Below are positions 8,662 through 16,575 of a DNA stretch of 64,000 nucleotides, piece by piece (position 1 is the stretch's first letter; each line of letters begins with the position of its first letter). A program made the translations under genes and the position numbers. Below the pieces are notes generated by a model that saw only the letters and a list, made by a program, of their open reading frames with translations, ran no database searches and had not been told where the DNA came from. Source of the stretch: Anaerolineaceae bacterium (GTDB lineage Bacteria > Chloroflexota > Anaerolineae > JAAYZQ01); the NCBI GenBank assembly GCA_012514775.1, contig JAAYZQ010000353.1, forward strand, positions 12,934 to 76,933. Reading direction: 5' to 3'.

Positions 8662-8690
8662 TTGGCAGTTGGGCAGCTCTGTGGTAGAAT
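8662..8690 (+). promoter_or_regulatory. Sigma-70 promoter for the YchF-like gene
   Basis: TTGGCA (8662-8667) and TAGAAT (8685-8690) are 17 bases apart, with TGTGG before the -10. The expected start is near 8697, right at the base of the hairpin at 8700-8724. Confidence 0.7.
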
Positions 8691-8699
8691 GCGCGTGGG

Positions 8700-8724
8700 C
8701 AAAGCGACCTACGGGGTCGCTTTG
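8700..8724 (+). other. 5' leader hairpin of the YchF-like mRNA
   Basis: CAAAGCGACC (8700-8709) and GGTCGCTTTG (8715-8724) form a perfect 10-base stem with a 5-base loop. It would sit within about 3 bases of the 5' end of the transcript. A stem at the 5' end commonly protects mRNA from decay, and it could also act in control. A run of TCTTCTGTTTG follows, too mixed for a strong terminator. Confidence 0.5.
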
Positions 8725-8751
8725 TCTTCTGTTTGTGGAGGAATGAAAGAG

Positions 8752-9840
8752 ATGCACATCGGGATCATCGGTCTGCCCAACAGCACCAAGACCACGATCT
8801 TTAACGCCCTGACGCACAGCCAGGTGGAGACGGCGCGCTACAGCACCGGCCAGGTGGAGATCCACACGGCGACAGTGCGCGTGCCCGATCCGCGGGTAGA
8901 CCGGCTGGCGGCCATGTTTCGCCCGCGCAAGACGACCTGGGCCCAGATCCAGTACAACGACATCGGCGGGCTGCGGGTGGGCATCGGCCGGGAGGGCGGC
9001 CTGGGCGGCCCGCTGCTCAACGCCGTGGCCCAGAACGACGCCTTCTTGCACGTGGTCCGGGCCTTTCAGGACGAAGGGGTGCCCCATCCCAACGGCGGGG
9101 TGGATCCGGCCCACGACCTGGAGGCCATGGATTTTGAGTTGCTCTTCTCGGACCTGGTCATCGTCGAGCGCAGCCTGGAACGGCTGGCGGGCCAGCTCGC
9201 AAAGAAAAAGGTCTATCCTGAGCGGCAGGCCGACGAAGCGCTGCTGGCTCTGTTGCTGCGCTTCAAGGAGACGCTGGAGCGAGAAACGCCGCTCCGCGAC
9301 CTTGATCTGACCCCGGAAGAGTTGGTGGCGGCCCGCGGTTACCGCTTCCTCACGCAAAAGCCCGTCCTGGTGGTGCTGAACGTCGGCGACCAGGGCAGCG
9401 ACGACCCGGCGGACTATGTGTCCTACCGGCACCGCCGCGCGGAGGTCATCTGCCTGCGCGGCGGGCTGGAGATGGAGATCGCCCAACTGGACGCGGCGGA
9501 GGCGGCGCTCTTCCTGGCCGAATATGGCATCCCCGAGCCGGGGCTGCACCGCATGATTCGCCTCAGCCACTCCCTCCTTGGCCTGCAATCGTTCTTTACC
9601 GTTGGGGAGGACGAGGTGCGGAGCTGGACGGTGCCCGTGGGCGCCACGGCTGTGGAGGCCGCGGGCGCCATCCACAGCGACCTGGCGCGGGGCTTTATCC
9701 GCACCGAGGTGGTCAGCTACGACGACCTGGTGGCCGCCGGCTCGCTGGACGCCGCCCGGAAGCAGGGCACCGTTCGCTTGCAGGGCCGCGACTATGTCGT
9801 CAAGGACGGCGACATCCTCAACATCCGCTTTAACGTCTGA
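8752..9840 (+). CDS. YchF/OLA1-like GTPase-ATPase with TGS domain
   Basis: A 362-residue protein matching the usual length of YchF. The P-loop is at residues 8-16 (GLPNSTKTT); the Gly normally before Lys is Thr. A helical insertion follows (about 135-200), the NVGD motif near residue 206 stands for the NxxE of the family, and a C-terminal TGS-like domain covers about 275-362. YchF proteins bind ATP and ribosomes and act in stress responses. ATG 8752 lies 9 bases after GGAGGA (8737-8742); the ATG at 8743 touches the Shine-Dalgarno and is not used. The gene has its own promoter and stands alone. The altered P-loop may affect nucleotide choice or turnover. Confidence 0.85.
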   Translation: MHIGIIGLPNSTKTTIFNALTHSQVETARYSTGQVEIHTATVRVPDPRVDRLAAMFRPRKTTWAQIQYNDIGGLRVGIGREGGLGGPLLNAVAQNDAFLHVVRAFQDEGVPHPNGGVDPAHDLEAMDFELLFSDLVIVERSLERLAGQLAKKKVYPERQADEALLALLLRFKETLERETPLRDLDLTPEELVAARGYRFLTQKPVLVVLNVGDQGSDDPADYVSYRHRRAEVICLRGGLEMEIAQLDAAEAALFLAEYGIPEPGLHRMIRLSHSLLGLQSFFTVGEDEVRSWTVPVGATAVEAAGAIHSDLARGFIRTEVVSYDDLVAAGSLDAARKQGTVRLQGRDYVVKDGDILNIRFNV

Positions 9841-9855
9841 CGTCGCCGCACGGCG

Positions 9856-9884
9856 TTGCGCCTGCGCCGTTCCTGTGGTACAAT
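9856..9884 (+). promoter_or_regulatory. Sigma-70 promoter for the serine-hydrolase-like lipoprotein
   Basis: TTGCGC (9856-9861) and TACAAT (9879-9884) have a 17-base spacer and the recurring TGTGG before the -10. The expected start is near 9891, just upstream of AAGGAGG (9894-9900). Confidence 0.7.
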
Positions 9885-9910
9885 GCGGCCGGTAAGGAGG
9901 CCTGTGGAGA

Positions 9911-11428
9911 TTGAGCCTGGGAAATAAGGTAGAGCGCGCCGCGTGGGCGGTGCTCATCCTGGCGTTGTGCCTGTCGCTGGCCGGGTGTGGCCCGCTGCCG
10001 GGCAGGAGCACGTCGGGGGGAGATGGCGCCAGCCTGGAAAAGGCGCTGCAGCCCCTGGTAGACGAGTGGCGAACGGAGAACGGCGTGCCCGGCGTGGCCA
10101 TGGTCGTCTCACCCCGGGAGGGCGATCCGGTCACCCTCGCGGCGGGCATCGCCGACCTGGAGACCGAGAAGCGCATGACCGGCAAAGAGCTTTTTGACGC
10201 GGGCACCATTACCCAGACCTTTGTGGCCGCGGCGCTGCTGCAGCTCGCCGACGAGGGCAAACTGGAGCTGGACGCCCTCGTAGGCGAATATCTGCCCGCC
10301 TTTCCTCCAGGCGCTGCCATCACCGTTCGCCAGCTCCTGTCGCATACCAGCGGCCTGCCCGAGCTGCGGAACGATCCCGAGACCCTGGAGGCTTTCTTTC
10401 GTGATCCCGGCCGGCGCTGGAGCCTGGTGGAGCTGCTGGACCTGGCCGCCGCCATGCCCGCCTATTTCGAGCCCGGCACGTCCTTCCGCGACACCGACAC
10501 CGATTACATCGTCGCCGCCGCCATCCTGGAAGCGGTGACCGGCTCGGACCTGGCCACCGAGCTTCGGGAGCGCTTCTTCGAGCCGCTGGGCTTGAAGGAC
10601 ACCTTTGTGGCCGGGCTGGAGGAAATGCGGCGGCCCTACGTGAGCGGATACCTGGCCTGCGGCCACGAGCTGGCCGCCACCATCCAGGCTTTCCACGGCG
10701 ACCGGGTCTTTTGCCAGTGGGGCGGGCTCGACCTGGACAGGATGACCAAGTACCAGGAGGCGACCTTTAACACCGGCGCGTCCGGCGTCGTCTCCAGCGC
10801 CACGGACCTCCTTCGCTGGGCGCGGGCCCTGTACGCCGGGCAGGTGCTCAGCGCCGCGGCGCAGCAAGAGATGTTCACCTTTGACGCCGCCCGCAGCAGC
10901 CACGGCCTGGGCGCCATGCACTTCATGCCGCCCACGGGCGAAGTGGCGTGGGGACATACGGGCCGCGCTCTGGGGGTCGAGTCGATCCTGCTCTACAGCC
11001 CCGCCCGCGATGTGGCCCTGCTGGCCTTTTCCAACGCCGGCGATGTGGGCAACCTGACCTACCTGACCGACAGCGTCCTGGACGTCCTGGCGGGGATGGA
11101 GACCGCCGAGGGCCCCGCCGAGAGGAGCCTCGACGAGCTGATGGCCGATCTGCAAGACGCGGACCCGGCCGCGCGGCGCGAGGCCGCGACGGTCCTGGGG
11201 CGCATGGGCGCCGGGGCGGCGAGCGCCGCCCCCACCCTCGTCCAGCTTCTGGCCGAGGACCCCGACTGGCAGGTGCGCCAGGCGATCGCCACGGCCCTGG
11301 GCTCCATTGGTCCGGCGAGCCTGGTGGCCGAACCCCTCAGAAACGCAGCCCTGAACGACCCCCACGATCGGGTGCAGTGGGCGGCCCAGTTAGCCCTCAG
11401 CTCTCTGTCCGGCGGGCCGGAGCAGTAG
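9911..11428 (+). CDS. Lipoprotein with beta-lactamase-like serine hydrolase fold (catalytic residues altered) and HEAT repeats
   Basis: A 505-residue protein with a signal peptide and lipobox LAGC (Cys about residue 26), so it is membrane-attached outside the cytoplasm. Residues about 50-400 follow the class C beta-lactamase/penicillin-binding fold. The catalytic SxxK site reads TITQ (in GTITQTF): Ser is Thr and Lys is Gln. The YSN site reads DTD (in FRDTDTDY). The third motif GHTG is kept. It therefore looks like a non-hydrolytic relative. Residues about 405-500 form two to three HEAT-like repeats, a protein-binding scaffold. The start is TTG 9911, 10 bases after AGGAGG. Inference: it serves as an envelope binding or scaffold protein rather than an active hydrolase. 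Confidence 0.8.
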   Translation: MSLGNKVERAAWAVLILALCLSLAGCGPLPGRSTSGGDGASLEKALQPLVDEWRTENGVPGVAMVVSPREGDPVTLAAGIADLETEKRMTGKELFDAGTITQTFVAAALLQLADEGKLELDALVGEYLPAFPPGAAITVRQLLSHTSGLPELRNDPETLEAFFRDPGRRWSLVELLDLAAAMPAYFEPGTSFRDTDTDYIVAAAILEAVTGSDLATELRERFFEPLGLKDTFVAGLEEMRRPYVSGYLACGHELAATIQAFHGDRVFCQWGGLDLDRMTKYQEATFNTGASGVVSSATDLLRWARALYAGQVLSAAAQQEMFTFDAARSSHGLGAMHFMPPTGEVAWGHTGRALGVESILLYSPARDVALLAFSNAGDVGNLTYLTDSVLDVLAGMETAEGPAERSLDELMADLQDADPAARREAATVLGRMGAGAASAAPTLVQLLAEDPDWQVRQAIATALGSIGPASLVAEPLRNAALNDPHDRVQWAAQLALSSLSGGPEQ

Positions 11429-11439
11429 CCCAGGCAAAA

Positions 11440-11478
11440 CGAAAAAGGCCTCTGAAGTCGTGGGAACCTCAGAGGCCT
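11440..11478 (-). terminator. Intrinsic terminator (minus strand)
   Basis: On the minus strand TCAGAGGCCT... folds as a perfect 10-base stem (11478-11469 with 11455-11446), followed by a U run at 11446-11442. It ends transcription arriving from the right, either the possible small RNA at 11441-11657 or the GAF gene. Confidence 0.75.
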
Positions 11479-11657
11479 GATCGGGGACCGTTGCATCGCA
11501 GCACGCATGCCGGACGGTGGTTGCGGTTCAAGTCGCGGTCCAGGTTGCTGTTGGCGCCAGTAGAACAGGTCCGGATGATGAGGCACAGGGTGATGAGTTA
11601 GAAGTCCAGGTGTATCCGACAACGCGCTTTTATGCTGTGCAACCGTCTGCACCCTAC
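11441..11657 (-). ncRNA. Candidate small RNA
   Basis: Between the lipoprotein and GAF genes there is an extended -10 promoter on the minus strand (TGC-TACAAT, 11669-11664; -35 poor) and an intrinsic terminator about 215 bases downstream. No frame in between has coding bias. The two ends can pair: GTTGCACAGCA near the 5' end matches TGCTG and TGCAAC near the 3' end with a 3-base bulge. A closed, rod-like RNA of about 200 bases recalls 6S RNA, but I find no sequence signature, so the family is open. The alternative is a long 3' tail of the GAF gene. Confidence 0.35.
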
Positions 11658-11784
11658 TTGTACATTGTAGCACAAAAGCGGGTTGACAACCGATGGGAAT
11701 GGTTTGATCTTGTGGTGCAAGAGTGGCAAAAGTTGGGTACGGGGAAAGCCGACGCGGCGGCGTGGGAAAGTTACGAGTTAGAGA

Positions 11785-12747
11785 TTACGTGTCCGCCGCG
11801 TCGATCCGAGCCTGGAGCTCTTCCTCGATGTCGAGCATCTTTTGGCTGCCCAGGTAGGTCGTGCGCCGGGGCAGGTGCGCTTCCTCGAGGAGACGCAGGA
11901 CGGCCGAGATCTCTTGCGTATTCTCGATAATGACGTCCACGAGGCTGATGGCATTGGTGCACTCGGGCCGCGCCACCCCGTCGGCCGGGAGGATCCGCTC
12001 CAGTTGCTCCTTCAGCAGCTCGGCCGCGCTGACCGCCCCCTGGAGGGGGTTGTTCACGTAGTGGGCCAGGGTGACCACCGTCTCCTGGAGGGTGTCGGCG
12101 GCAGCCTGAGTGCGCGTCGCCTCTTGCAGGCGGGCATTTCCGACGGCCATGGCCACAAAGGCGGCCACGCCCTCGAGCACTTCTTGATCCTGGTCGTCAA
12201 AGGGAACCGGCCTGCCCTCCGACCGGTGTTGCAGCTTGTTCGTGACCTGGACAGCTCCCACAATGCGCTCGCAGGCGAGGAGGGGGACGCACAGGGCGGT
12301 GCAGGCTCGCCCGGCGGATGTGGGTCCGGACTCCGGACGGGGAACGGAATCGAGGCGCACGGACTGACCCCCCTCGATGACCTGCCTGACAGCGCTCTCC
12401 AATATCGGGCTCTGTTCGGAAGCGCGGGGCACGAACTGTTTTCCTCCCCGTCCGTGGTAGGCGAGCTGCCCGGTGGCGGGGTCCAACAGGATCACGAGAA
12501 CGCGGGTCACCCCCAGACTGTCCTCGATCTCTTCCACGGCGGCCGCGAGGATCTCGTCCAGGCCCTGGGACGAAACCACAACGCGGGCGATGTTGTTGAT
12601 GGCAAGCAAACCGCGCGCCTGCCGCTGCCACTTGGCCAGCAGATCGCTCAATTGTTGTTTTGTTCCCCTGATCTCGCCCGACAGGGAATTCAGGAGTCTG
12701 CTCTCCGCCGGCTCTCGGGGGCGGCCGGTCTCATCCCTACCTGACAT
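11785..12747 (-). CDS. GAF-domain sensor protein with HisKA-like segment, no ATPase domain
   Basis: A 320-residue cytoplasmic protein. A GAF domain spans about residues 50-205. A helical segment (about 215-280) contains VTLAHYVNNPLQG, which resembles the H-box of histidine kinases (LAHELNNPLA). No HATPase_c domain follows, so the protein cannot phosphorylate by itself as written. It may act as a phospho-acceptor, as a dimerisation partner of another kinase, or be a shortened kinase. GGAGG at 12762-12758 gives proper spacing to ATG 12747; GTG 12756 is too close. A perfect palindrome (12771-12782) lies just upstream. The next gene upstream encodes a PP2C phosphatase on the same strand. Confidence 0.75.
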   Translation of the reverse strand: MSGRDETGRPREPAESRLLNSLSGEIRGTKQQLSDLLAKWQRQARGLLAINNIARVVVSSQGLDEILAAAVEEIEDSLGVTRVLVILLDPATGQLAYHGRGGKQFVPRASEQSPILESAVRQVIEGGQSVRLDSVPRPESGPTSAGRACTALCVPLLACERIVGAVQVTNKLQHRSEGRPVPFDDQDQEVLEGVAAFVAMAVGNARLQEATRTQAAADTLQETVVTLAHYVNNPLQGAVSAAELLKEQLERILPADGVARPECTNAISLVDVIIENTQEISAVLRLLEEAHLPRRTTYLGSQKMLDIEEELQARIDAADT

Positions 12748-12770
12748 TCGCGACACGCCTCCATGGTGTT

Positions 12771-12782
12771 GACCAATTGGTC
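12771..12782. promoter_or_regulatory. 12-bp perfect palindrome, possible operator
   Basis: GACCAATTGGTC lies 24 bases upstream of the GAF gene start codon, close to where its ribosome-binding site begins. It could be a repressor site. There is no supporting second copy in the window, so the call is weak. Confidence 0.3.
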
Positions 12783-12959
12783 ATTACCTCGAGGCTAGCA
12801 TAACACAAAACGGCCCAACCGACGGTCGGACTTGGTTGAAGCGAGGGTAGGAATGTGTTGCGACAGGTTGCAAAAGTTGGGTGCCTTCGAAGTCACGAAC
12901 CGGCAGCCTGAGCCGACCGGCAAGACGCGGGGCGAACCCGGAAAACGGCGCCGGCTTGC

Positions 12960-14276
12960 TTATTCCGAGCAGGCAGGCACCGCGACCGGCTCCACCCCTT
13001 CCAGCTCGATCCAGCGCGCTGCCACATAGCCGCTGCCGCCGCCTGGCACGGTCACGCGGTACCAGGTGTCGTTGCCGTCTACGGCGTCGCCTGGAATCCC
13101 GCAAGAGACGGTGACGCCGCTGCTCGAAAGAAGGTACGCGACGAGGGCGCCCGACAGCCTTGGCTCCTGCCGCATGGCCAGGGGCAGCGTGGACGACACG
13201 CGGCCCTGGACGTCGGCCGGAACCGTGGGCGTGACCGTCGCGGCAACGGTGGGGCCGGGCGAGGCCGTGGTCGCAGGGCCTGGCAGCGCGGTCGCGGCGC
13301 CCGGAGTGGCGCTGCTCGCCGCGGTGGGCGCACCGTTGCCGTCCGGCAGCCCCCCGAGGAGGAGGGCAAGGGCGCAGGCCAGGGCAACGACCACCAGCAG
13401 CGCCGCGGCGGCCAGGAGCGGCCACCGCTCTCGCGTGTCGGCGGGCAGGACGCGGGCCAGGGCCTGGCCCAGGCGCCCGGCGGTGCTCATGCCCGGCAGA
13501 GGCCGGGGATGAGACAGGGGGCCGAGGTCGGGCCGGACCAGGACGGCGGTGACGTTGTCCGGCCCGCCATACTCGTTGGCCAGCGCCACGAGCTGCCGGG
13601 CAGCCTGCTGGGGGCTGCCGCTGCGGGCGGCGGCCTCGATCTCGGGCAGGTCGACTGCCTCCCACAGCCCGTCGCTACACAGCAGGACTTGATCGCCGGG
13701 CCTCAAAGAGGTATGGATCAGGTCGACGAGGACTTCGGGGCGGGCGCCCAGGGAGCGGGTGAGGACGTGGCGTTGCGCGTGCCTGTCGGCCTGCTCCTGG
13801 GTCAGGATGCCGCCGTCGATCTGCTCGGTCACCCAGGTGTGATCGCGGGTCAGGATCTGAACCTGGTCGCGAGAGATGAGGTAGGCCCGGCTGTCGCCCA
13901 CGTGGGCGACGGTGAGGGTGTTGCCGTGGAGAACGGCGGCGACGATGGTGGTGCCCATCTTTTCATAGCCCGGTTCCTGGGCCCAACGATGGACCTCGGC
14001 GTTGGCGATGCGAATGGCCCGGCGCAGGGCGCCCGCCACGTCGCCGGGTGGCTGGCGGTAATACTCGTCCACCACGCGGCGGGCCACCAGATCGCTGGCC
14101 GTCTTGCCCGCCTGATGGCCGCCAATGCCGTCGGCCACAAGGTAAAGGTGGCCCTTCTCGCCCAGCTCCTTCGGCGAGAGGCCGGGCGGGGGGATGGCCA
14201 GGCTGTCCTGGTTCTCGGTTCTTTGCCTGCCCTGGTCGCTTGCCACGCCGATGGCGACTGCCGGTTGTACGTCCAC
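12960..14276 (-). CDS. PP2C-type Ser/Thr protein phosphatase with transmembrane helix and SH3-like domain
   Basis: A 438-residue protein. Residues about 5-255 form a PP2C catalytic domain: metal-binding DGIGGH near residue 49, GTT near 108, HVGDSRAYL near 125, a conserved CSDGLWE near 200 and GGPDNVT near 238. A proline-rich stretch leads to one membrane helix (about 288-312), then a Thr/Pro linker and a C-terminal SH3b-like domain (about 350-438) outside the membrane. Such proteins reverse Hanks-type kinase signalling at the envelope, with the SH3-like part probably touching cell wall. No kinase lies nearby. The start is GTG 14276, about 7 bases after AAGGAG. Confidence 0.9.
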   Translation of the reverse strand: MDVQPAVAIGVASDQGRQRTENQDSLAIPPPGLSPKELGEKGHLYLVADGIGGHQAGKTASDLVARRVVDEYYRQPPGDVAGALRRAIRIANAEVHRWAQEPGYEKMGTTIVAAVLHGNTLTVAHVGDSRAYLISRDQVQILTRDHTWVTEQIDGGILTQEQADRHAQRHVLTRSLGARPEVLVDLIHTSLRPGDQVLLCSDGLWEAVDLPEIEAAARSGSPQQAARQLVALANEYGGPDNVTAVLVRPDLGPLSHPRPLPGMSTAGRLGQALARVLPADTRERWPLLAAAALLVVVALACALALLLGGLPDGNGAPTAASSATPGAATALPGPATTASPGPTVAATVTPTVPADVQGRVSSTLPLAMRQEPRLSGALVAYLLSSSGVTVSCGIPGDAVDGNDTWYRVTVPGGGSGYVAARWIELEGVEPVAVPACSE

Positions 14277-14303
14277 ATTCCACTCCTTGCTTCTGCTGTC
14301 CCT

Positions 14304-14309
14304 ATTCTA
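14304..14309 (-). promoter_or_regulatory. Extended -10 promoter for the PP2C gene
   Basis: On the minus strand TGTGG-TAGAAT ends at 14304, the same -10 context as at 2002, 8685 and 9879. The -35 region is poor. Confidence 0.45.
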
Positions 14310-14402
14310 CCACAACTTACGCGAATGGCGCACACATTTTGCCCTCCTATGGTAGCGGCTGTGCCAGGGGTTCCCACTCCGGGGAAGCGGGCCGGCGGAG
14401 GT

Positions 14403-14431
14403 TTGACACCGCGGCCGGGGTGGAGTAAGAT
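14403..14431 (+). promoter_or_regulatory. Sigma-70 promoter for the Tm-1-like gene
   Basis: A perfect TTGACA (14403-14408) and TAAGAT (14426-14431) are 17 bases apart. The ribosome-binding site GGTGGAGGG lies 30 bases upstream of the ATG-proximal region at 14461. Confidence 0.7.
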
Positions 14432-14460
14432 GCAACAAGTACGCACGGTGGAGGGAACAG

Positions 14461-15693
14461 ATGCCCAAGCCCATCGCCATCATCGGCACACTGGACACCA
14501 AGGGCCACGAGGTGGCCTACCTGCGCGACCTCGTCCAGGCGCGCGGCCTGCGCACCTGGGTCATCGATCCCGGCGTGTTGGGCGAGGCGGCCGTGCCTGC
14601 CGATTTCGGACGGGAAGAGGTGGCCCGCGCGGGGGGCGCCGAGCTGCGGGAGCTGGTGGCCGCCGGCGACAAGGGGCGCGCCATCCGGTGCATGATGGAC
14701 GGCACGCGGGCCATCGTCGCGCGCCTCTACGCCGAGGGCCGGCTGGGAGGCGTCCTGGCCGTGGGCGGCGGCCAGGGCACGGCCATTGGCACGGCGGCGA
14801 TGCATGCCCTGCCCATCGGCGTGCCCAAGGTGATGGTCTCGACCATCGCCAGCGGCCGCAACGTCTTTGAGCCCTACGTGGGCACCAGCGACGTGACGCT
14901 GATGCACTCGGTGGCCGACATCCTGGGCGTGAATAGTGTGACCCGCAGGGTGTTTGGCAACGCGGCCGCTGCCGTGGCGGCCATGGCCGAGAGTGCCGAG
15001 GCGCTCCAGGAAGGCGGGCCGGGCGGCAGCGCGACCGTCCTGGGGGCGACGATGTTGGGCCTGACGACGCCCTGTGTGCTCCACGCCAAGGAGCTGCTGG
15101 AGGCCCGAGGCTACGAGTTGGTCACCTTTCATCCCAACGGCACGGGCGGGCGCTCAATGGAGCGGTTGGTGGACGAGGGGCTCATCCGCGGCGTGCTGGA
15201 CGTCAGCACCCAGGAGCTGGCGGGCGAGGTGTGCGGGGGTCTCTTTGACGCCGGGCCGGGCCGCCTGACCGCCGCCGGCCGGCAGGGCATTCCGCAGGTG
15301 GTGGCGCCGGGGGGCACGGACTATGTGGTGCTCGGCCCGCTGTCGTCGCTGACGGCGGAGCAGCGGCGCCGGCCGTACATCGTCCACAACCCGAACATCA
15401 CCCTGGTGCGGACAAGCCGGGAGGAGATGGCCGAGATCGGTCGCAGGATGGCCGAGCGCCTCAACGCGGCCCGGGGCCCGGCGGCCGTCCTGGTGCCCCG
15501 GGGGGGCTTTTCCTACTCGGACCGGCCGGGACACGCCTTCTACGACCCCGAGGCCGACGCCGCCCTGGTCGGCGCCCTGGAGCAGGGGTTGGACTCGCGG
15601 GTGGAACTGGCAGTGGTCGACGCCCACGTCAACGACACCGCCTTTGCCCGGGAGGCGGTGGGCAGGCTGGTGGCCAGCCTGGAAACGGCGTAA
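14461..15693 (+). CDS. Tm-1-like ATP-binding domain protein (UPF0261 family)
   Basis: A 410-residue cytoplasmic protein aligned over its whole length with the Tm-1-like/UPF0261 family. The N-terminal half opens with IIGTLDTKG (residues 7-15) and holds the glycine-rich GGGQGT motif near residue 102. The C-terminal half resembles a TIM-barrel signal-transduction domain with FHPNGTGG near 222 and a final VDAHVND. The plant homologue binds ATP and viral helicase. In bacteria the role is unsettled and often linked to sugar-acid or aromatic catabolism. It has its own near-consensus promoter and converges with the CoA-transferase genes, so operon context gives no help. Confidence 0.85.
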   Translation: MPKPIAIIGTLDTKGHEVAYLRDLVQARGLRTWVIDPGVLGEAAVPADFGREEVARAGGAELRELVAAGDKGRAIRCMMDGTRAIVARLYAEGRLGGVLAVGGGQGTAIGTAAMHALPIGVPKVMVSTIASGRNVFEPYVGTSDVTLMHSVADILGVNSVTRRVFGNAAAAVAAMAESAEALQEGGPGGSATVLGATMLGLTTPCVLHAKELLEARGYELVTFHPNGTGGRSMERLVDEGLIRGVLDVSTQELAGEVCGGLFDAGPGRLTAAGRQGIPQVVAPGGTDYVVLGPLSSLTAEQRRRPYIVHNPNITLVRTSREEMAEIGRRMAERLNAARGPAAVLVPRGGFSYSDRPGHAFYDPEADAALVGALEQGLDSRVELAVVDAHVNDTAFAREAVGRLVASLETA

Positions 15694-15704
15694 AGGGCCG
15701 GGGA

Positions 15705-16535
15705 TCAGCCGGCCAGGCGCTCGGCCTGGACGATCTCGCGCATCCGCCGCCGGCGCTGGCCGCCTCGCATCCGTTCCAGCTCTCGGATGCCGAGGGGATC
15801 GATCTCGTCTCGCAGAAGGCGCACCTCTTCTACGGTCGGCGCCGTCGTTTCGCGCAGATCGGGTGACACCTCCAGGGGAAAGCCGGTCTTTTTTCGGATC
15901 GTTTCCAGGGTCACGCCCGGATGAAGGCTGACCACGCGCAGCCTTCCACCCTCGAAATCCAGAACGCCCAGGTCGCTGATCAGCAGCCGGGGGCCGGGGC
16001 GGTCGCCGGGGCGCTCCGGGGAGGGCACGCCCAGGCCGCTGACAAAGTCCAGCCTTTCGACAAACAGGGCCGGGCTGTGGCGCGGCACGTACAGGTAGAC
16101 GTTGGGGTGAAAGCTGCCCAGGTCGGCGATGCCGCCACAGCCGGGCAGGCGCAGGCGTGGATGGTAGTAATCGCCCACGACGACGTTGTTCGTGTTTCCA
16201 AAGGGGTCCACCTGCGCCGGCCGAATAAACTCCTTGGGATGCAATGTGGGCAGCATCTCGCAGGCCGCTTCGCCAAAGGCGAGGAGAGAGAGGGCGTGGC
16301 CTAGCCAGAAATCCTCGGCCCGGGTCAGCCCCAGGGGCGCCCCCTCGCGGCAGACGACGTTGCCGATGGCCGAGGCATAGGTGAGATCGGGGGCGTGCGT
16401 TCGCTGCGCCAACAGGAACCCGGCGGCCACCAACGGTGTGGCGATGCCCTGGGCCAGCACGTCGCCGTCCTCGATCTGGTGGCTGATGCAGGCACAGATC
16501 AGGTCGTCCATCGTGTAGTCTGTCGCCGTGGTCAT
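15705..16535 (-). CDS. CoA-transferase family I, beta-type subunit
   Basis: A 276-residue protein like glutaconate CoA-transferase subunit B (GctB). It contains an ASAIGN-type segment near residue 55, the glycine-rich PGCGG motif near 135, and a typical ending that includes LHPGVTLE. It pairs with the alpha-type subunit encoded 40 bases upstream. Together such subunits move CoA between a carboxylic acid and an acyl-CoA; the substrate cannot be read. ATG 16535 was chosen over an in-frame start 44 codons upstream that would lie inside the partner's coding end and has no ribosome-binding site. A glutamate that carries CoA in this family is on the beta subunit; I cannot place it with certainty. 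Confidence 0.8.
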   Translation of the reverse strand: MTTATDYTMDDLICACISHQIEDGDVLAQGIATPLVAAGFLLAQRTHAPDLTYASAIGNVVCREGAPLGLTRAEDFWLGHALSLLAFGEAACEMLPTLHPKEFIRPAQVDPFGNTNNVVVGDYYHPRLRLPGCGGIADLGSFHPNVYLYVPRHSPALFVERLDFVSGLGVPSPERPGDRPGPRLLISDLGVLDFEGGRLRVVSLHPGVTLETIRKKTGFPLEVSPDLRETTAPTVEEVRLLRDEIDPLGIRELERMRGGQRRRRMREIVQAERLAG

Positions 16536-16575
16536 GGTAGCGCCGTCCTTTCCGGCCTCTGGTGGAGACCCTCGA

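Larger units (their letters stand above)
8236..8751. other. Intergenic region: ABC-F attenuator leader and divergent promoters
   Basis: This 516-base gap lies between the divergent ABC-F and YchF-like genes. From left to right it holds the ABC-F ribosome-binding site, the leader terminator and anti-terminator, the upstream ORF, the minus-strand promoter, about 130 bases with nothing I recognise, the plus-strand promoter, and a 5' hairpin. No full-length gene is missed here. Confidence 0.7.
11429..11784. other. Intergenic region between convergent genes
   Basis: This 356-base gap separates the lipoprotein (plus) and the GAF protein (minus). It contains the minus-strand terminator and the candidate small RNA. 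The part at 11670-11784 has lower GC and holds nothing else I can identify. Confidence 0.5.

Noticed and set aside
9911..11428. Active class C beta-lactamase
   Set aside because: The catalytic Ser and Lys positions read Thr and Gln, and the YSN motif is DTD.
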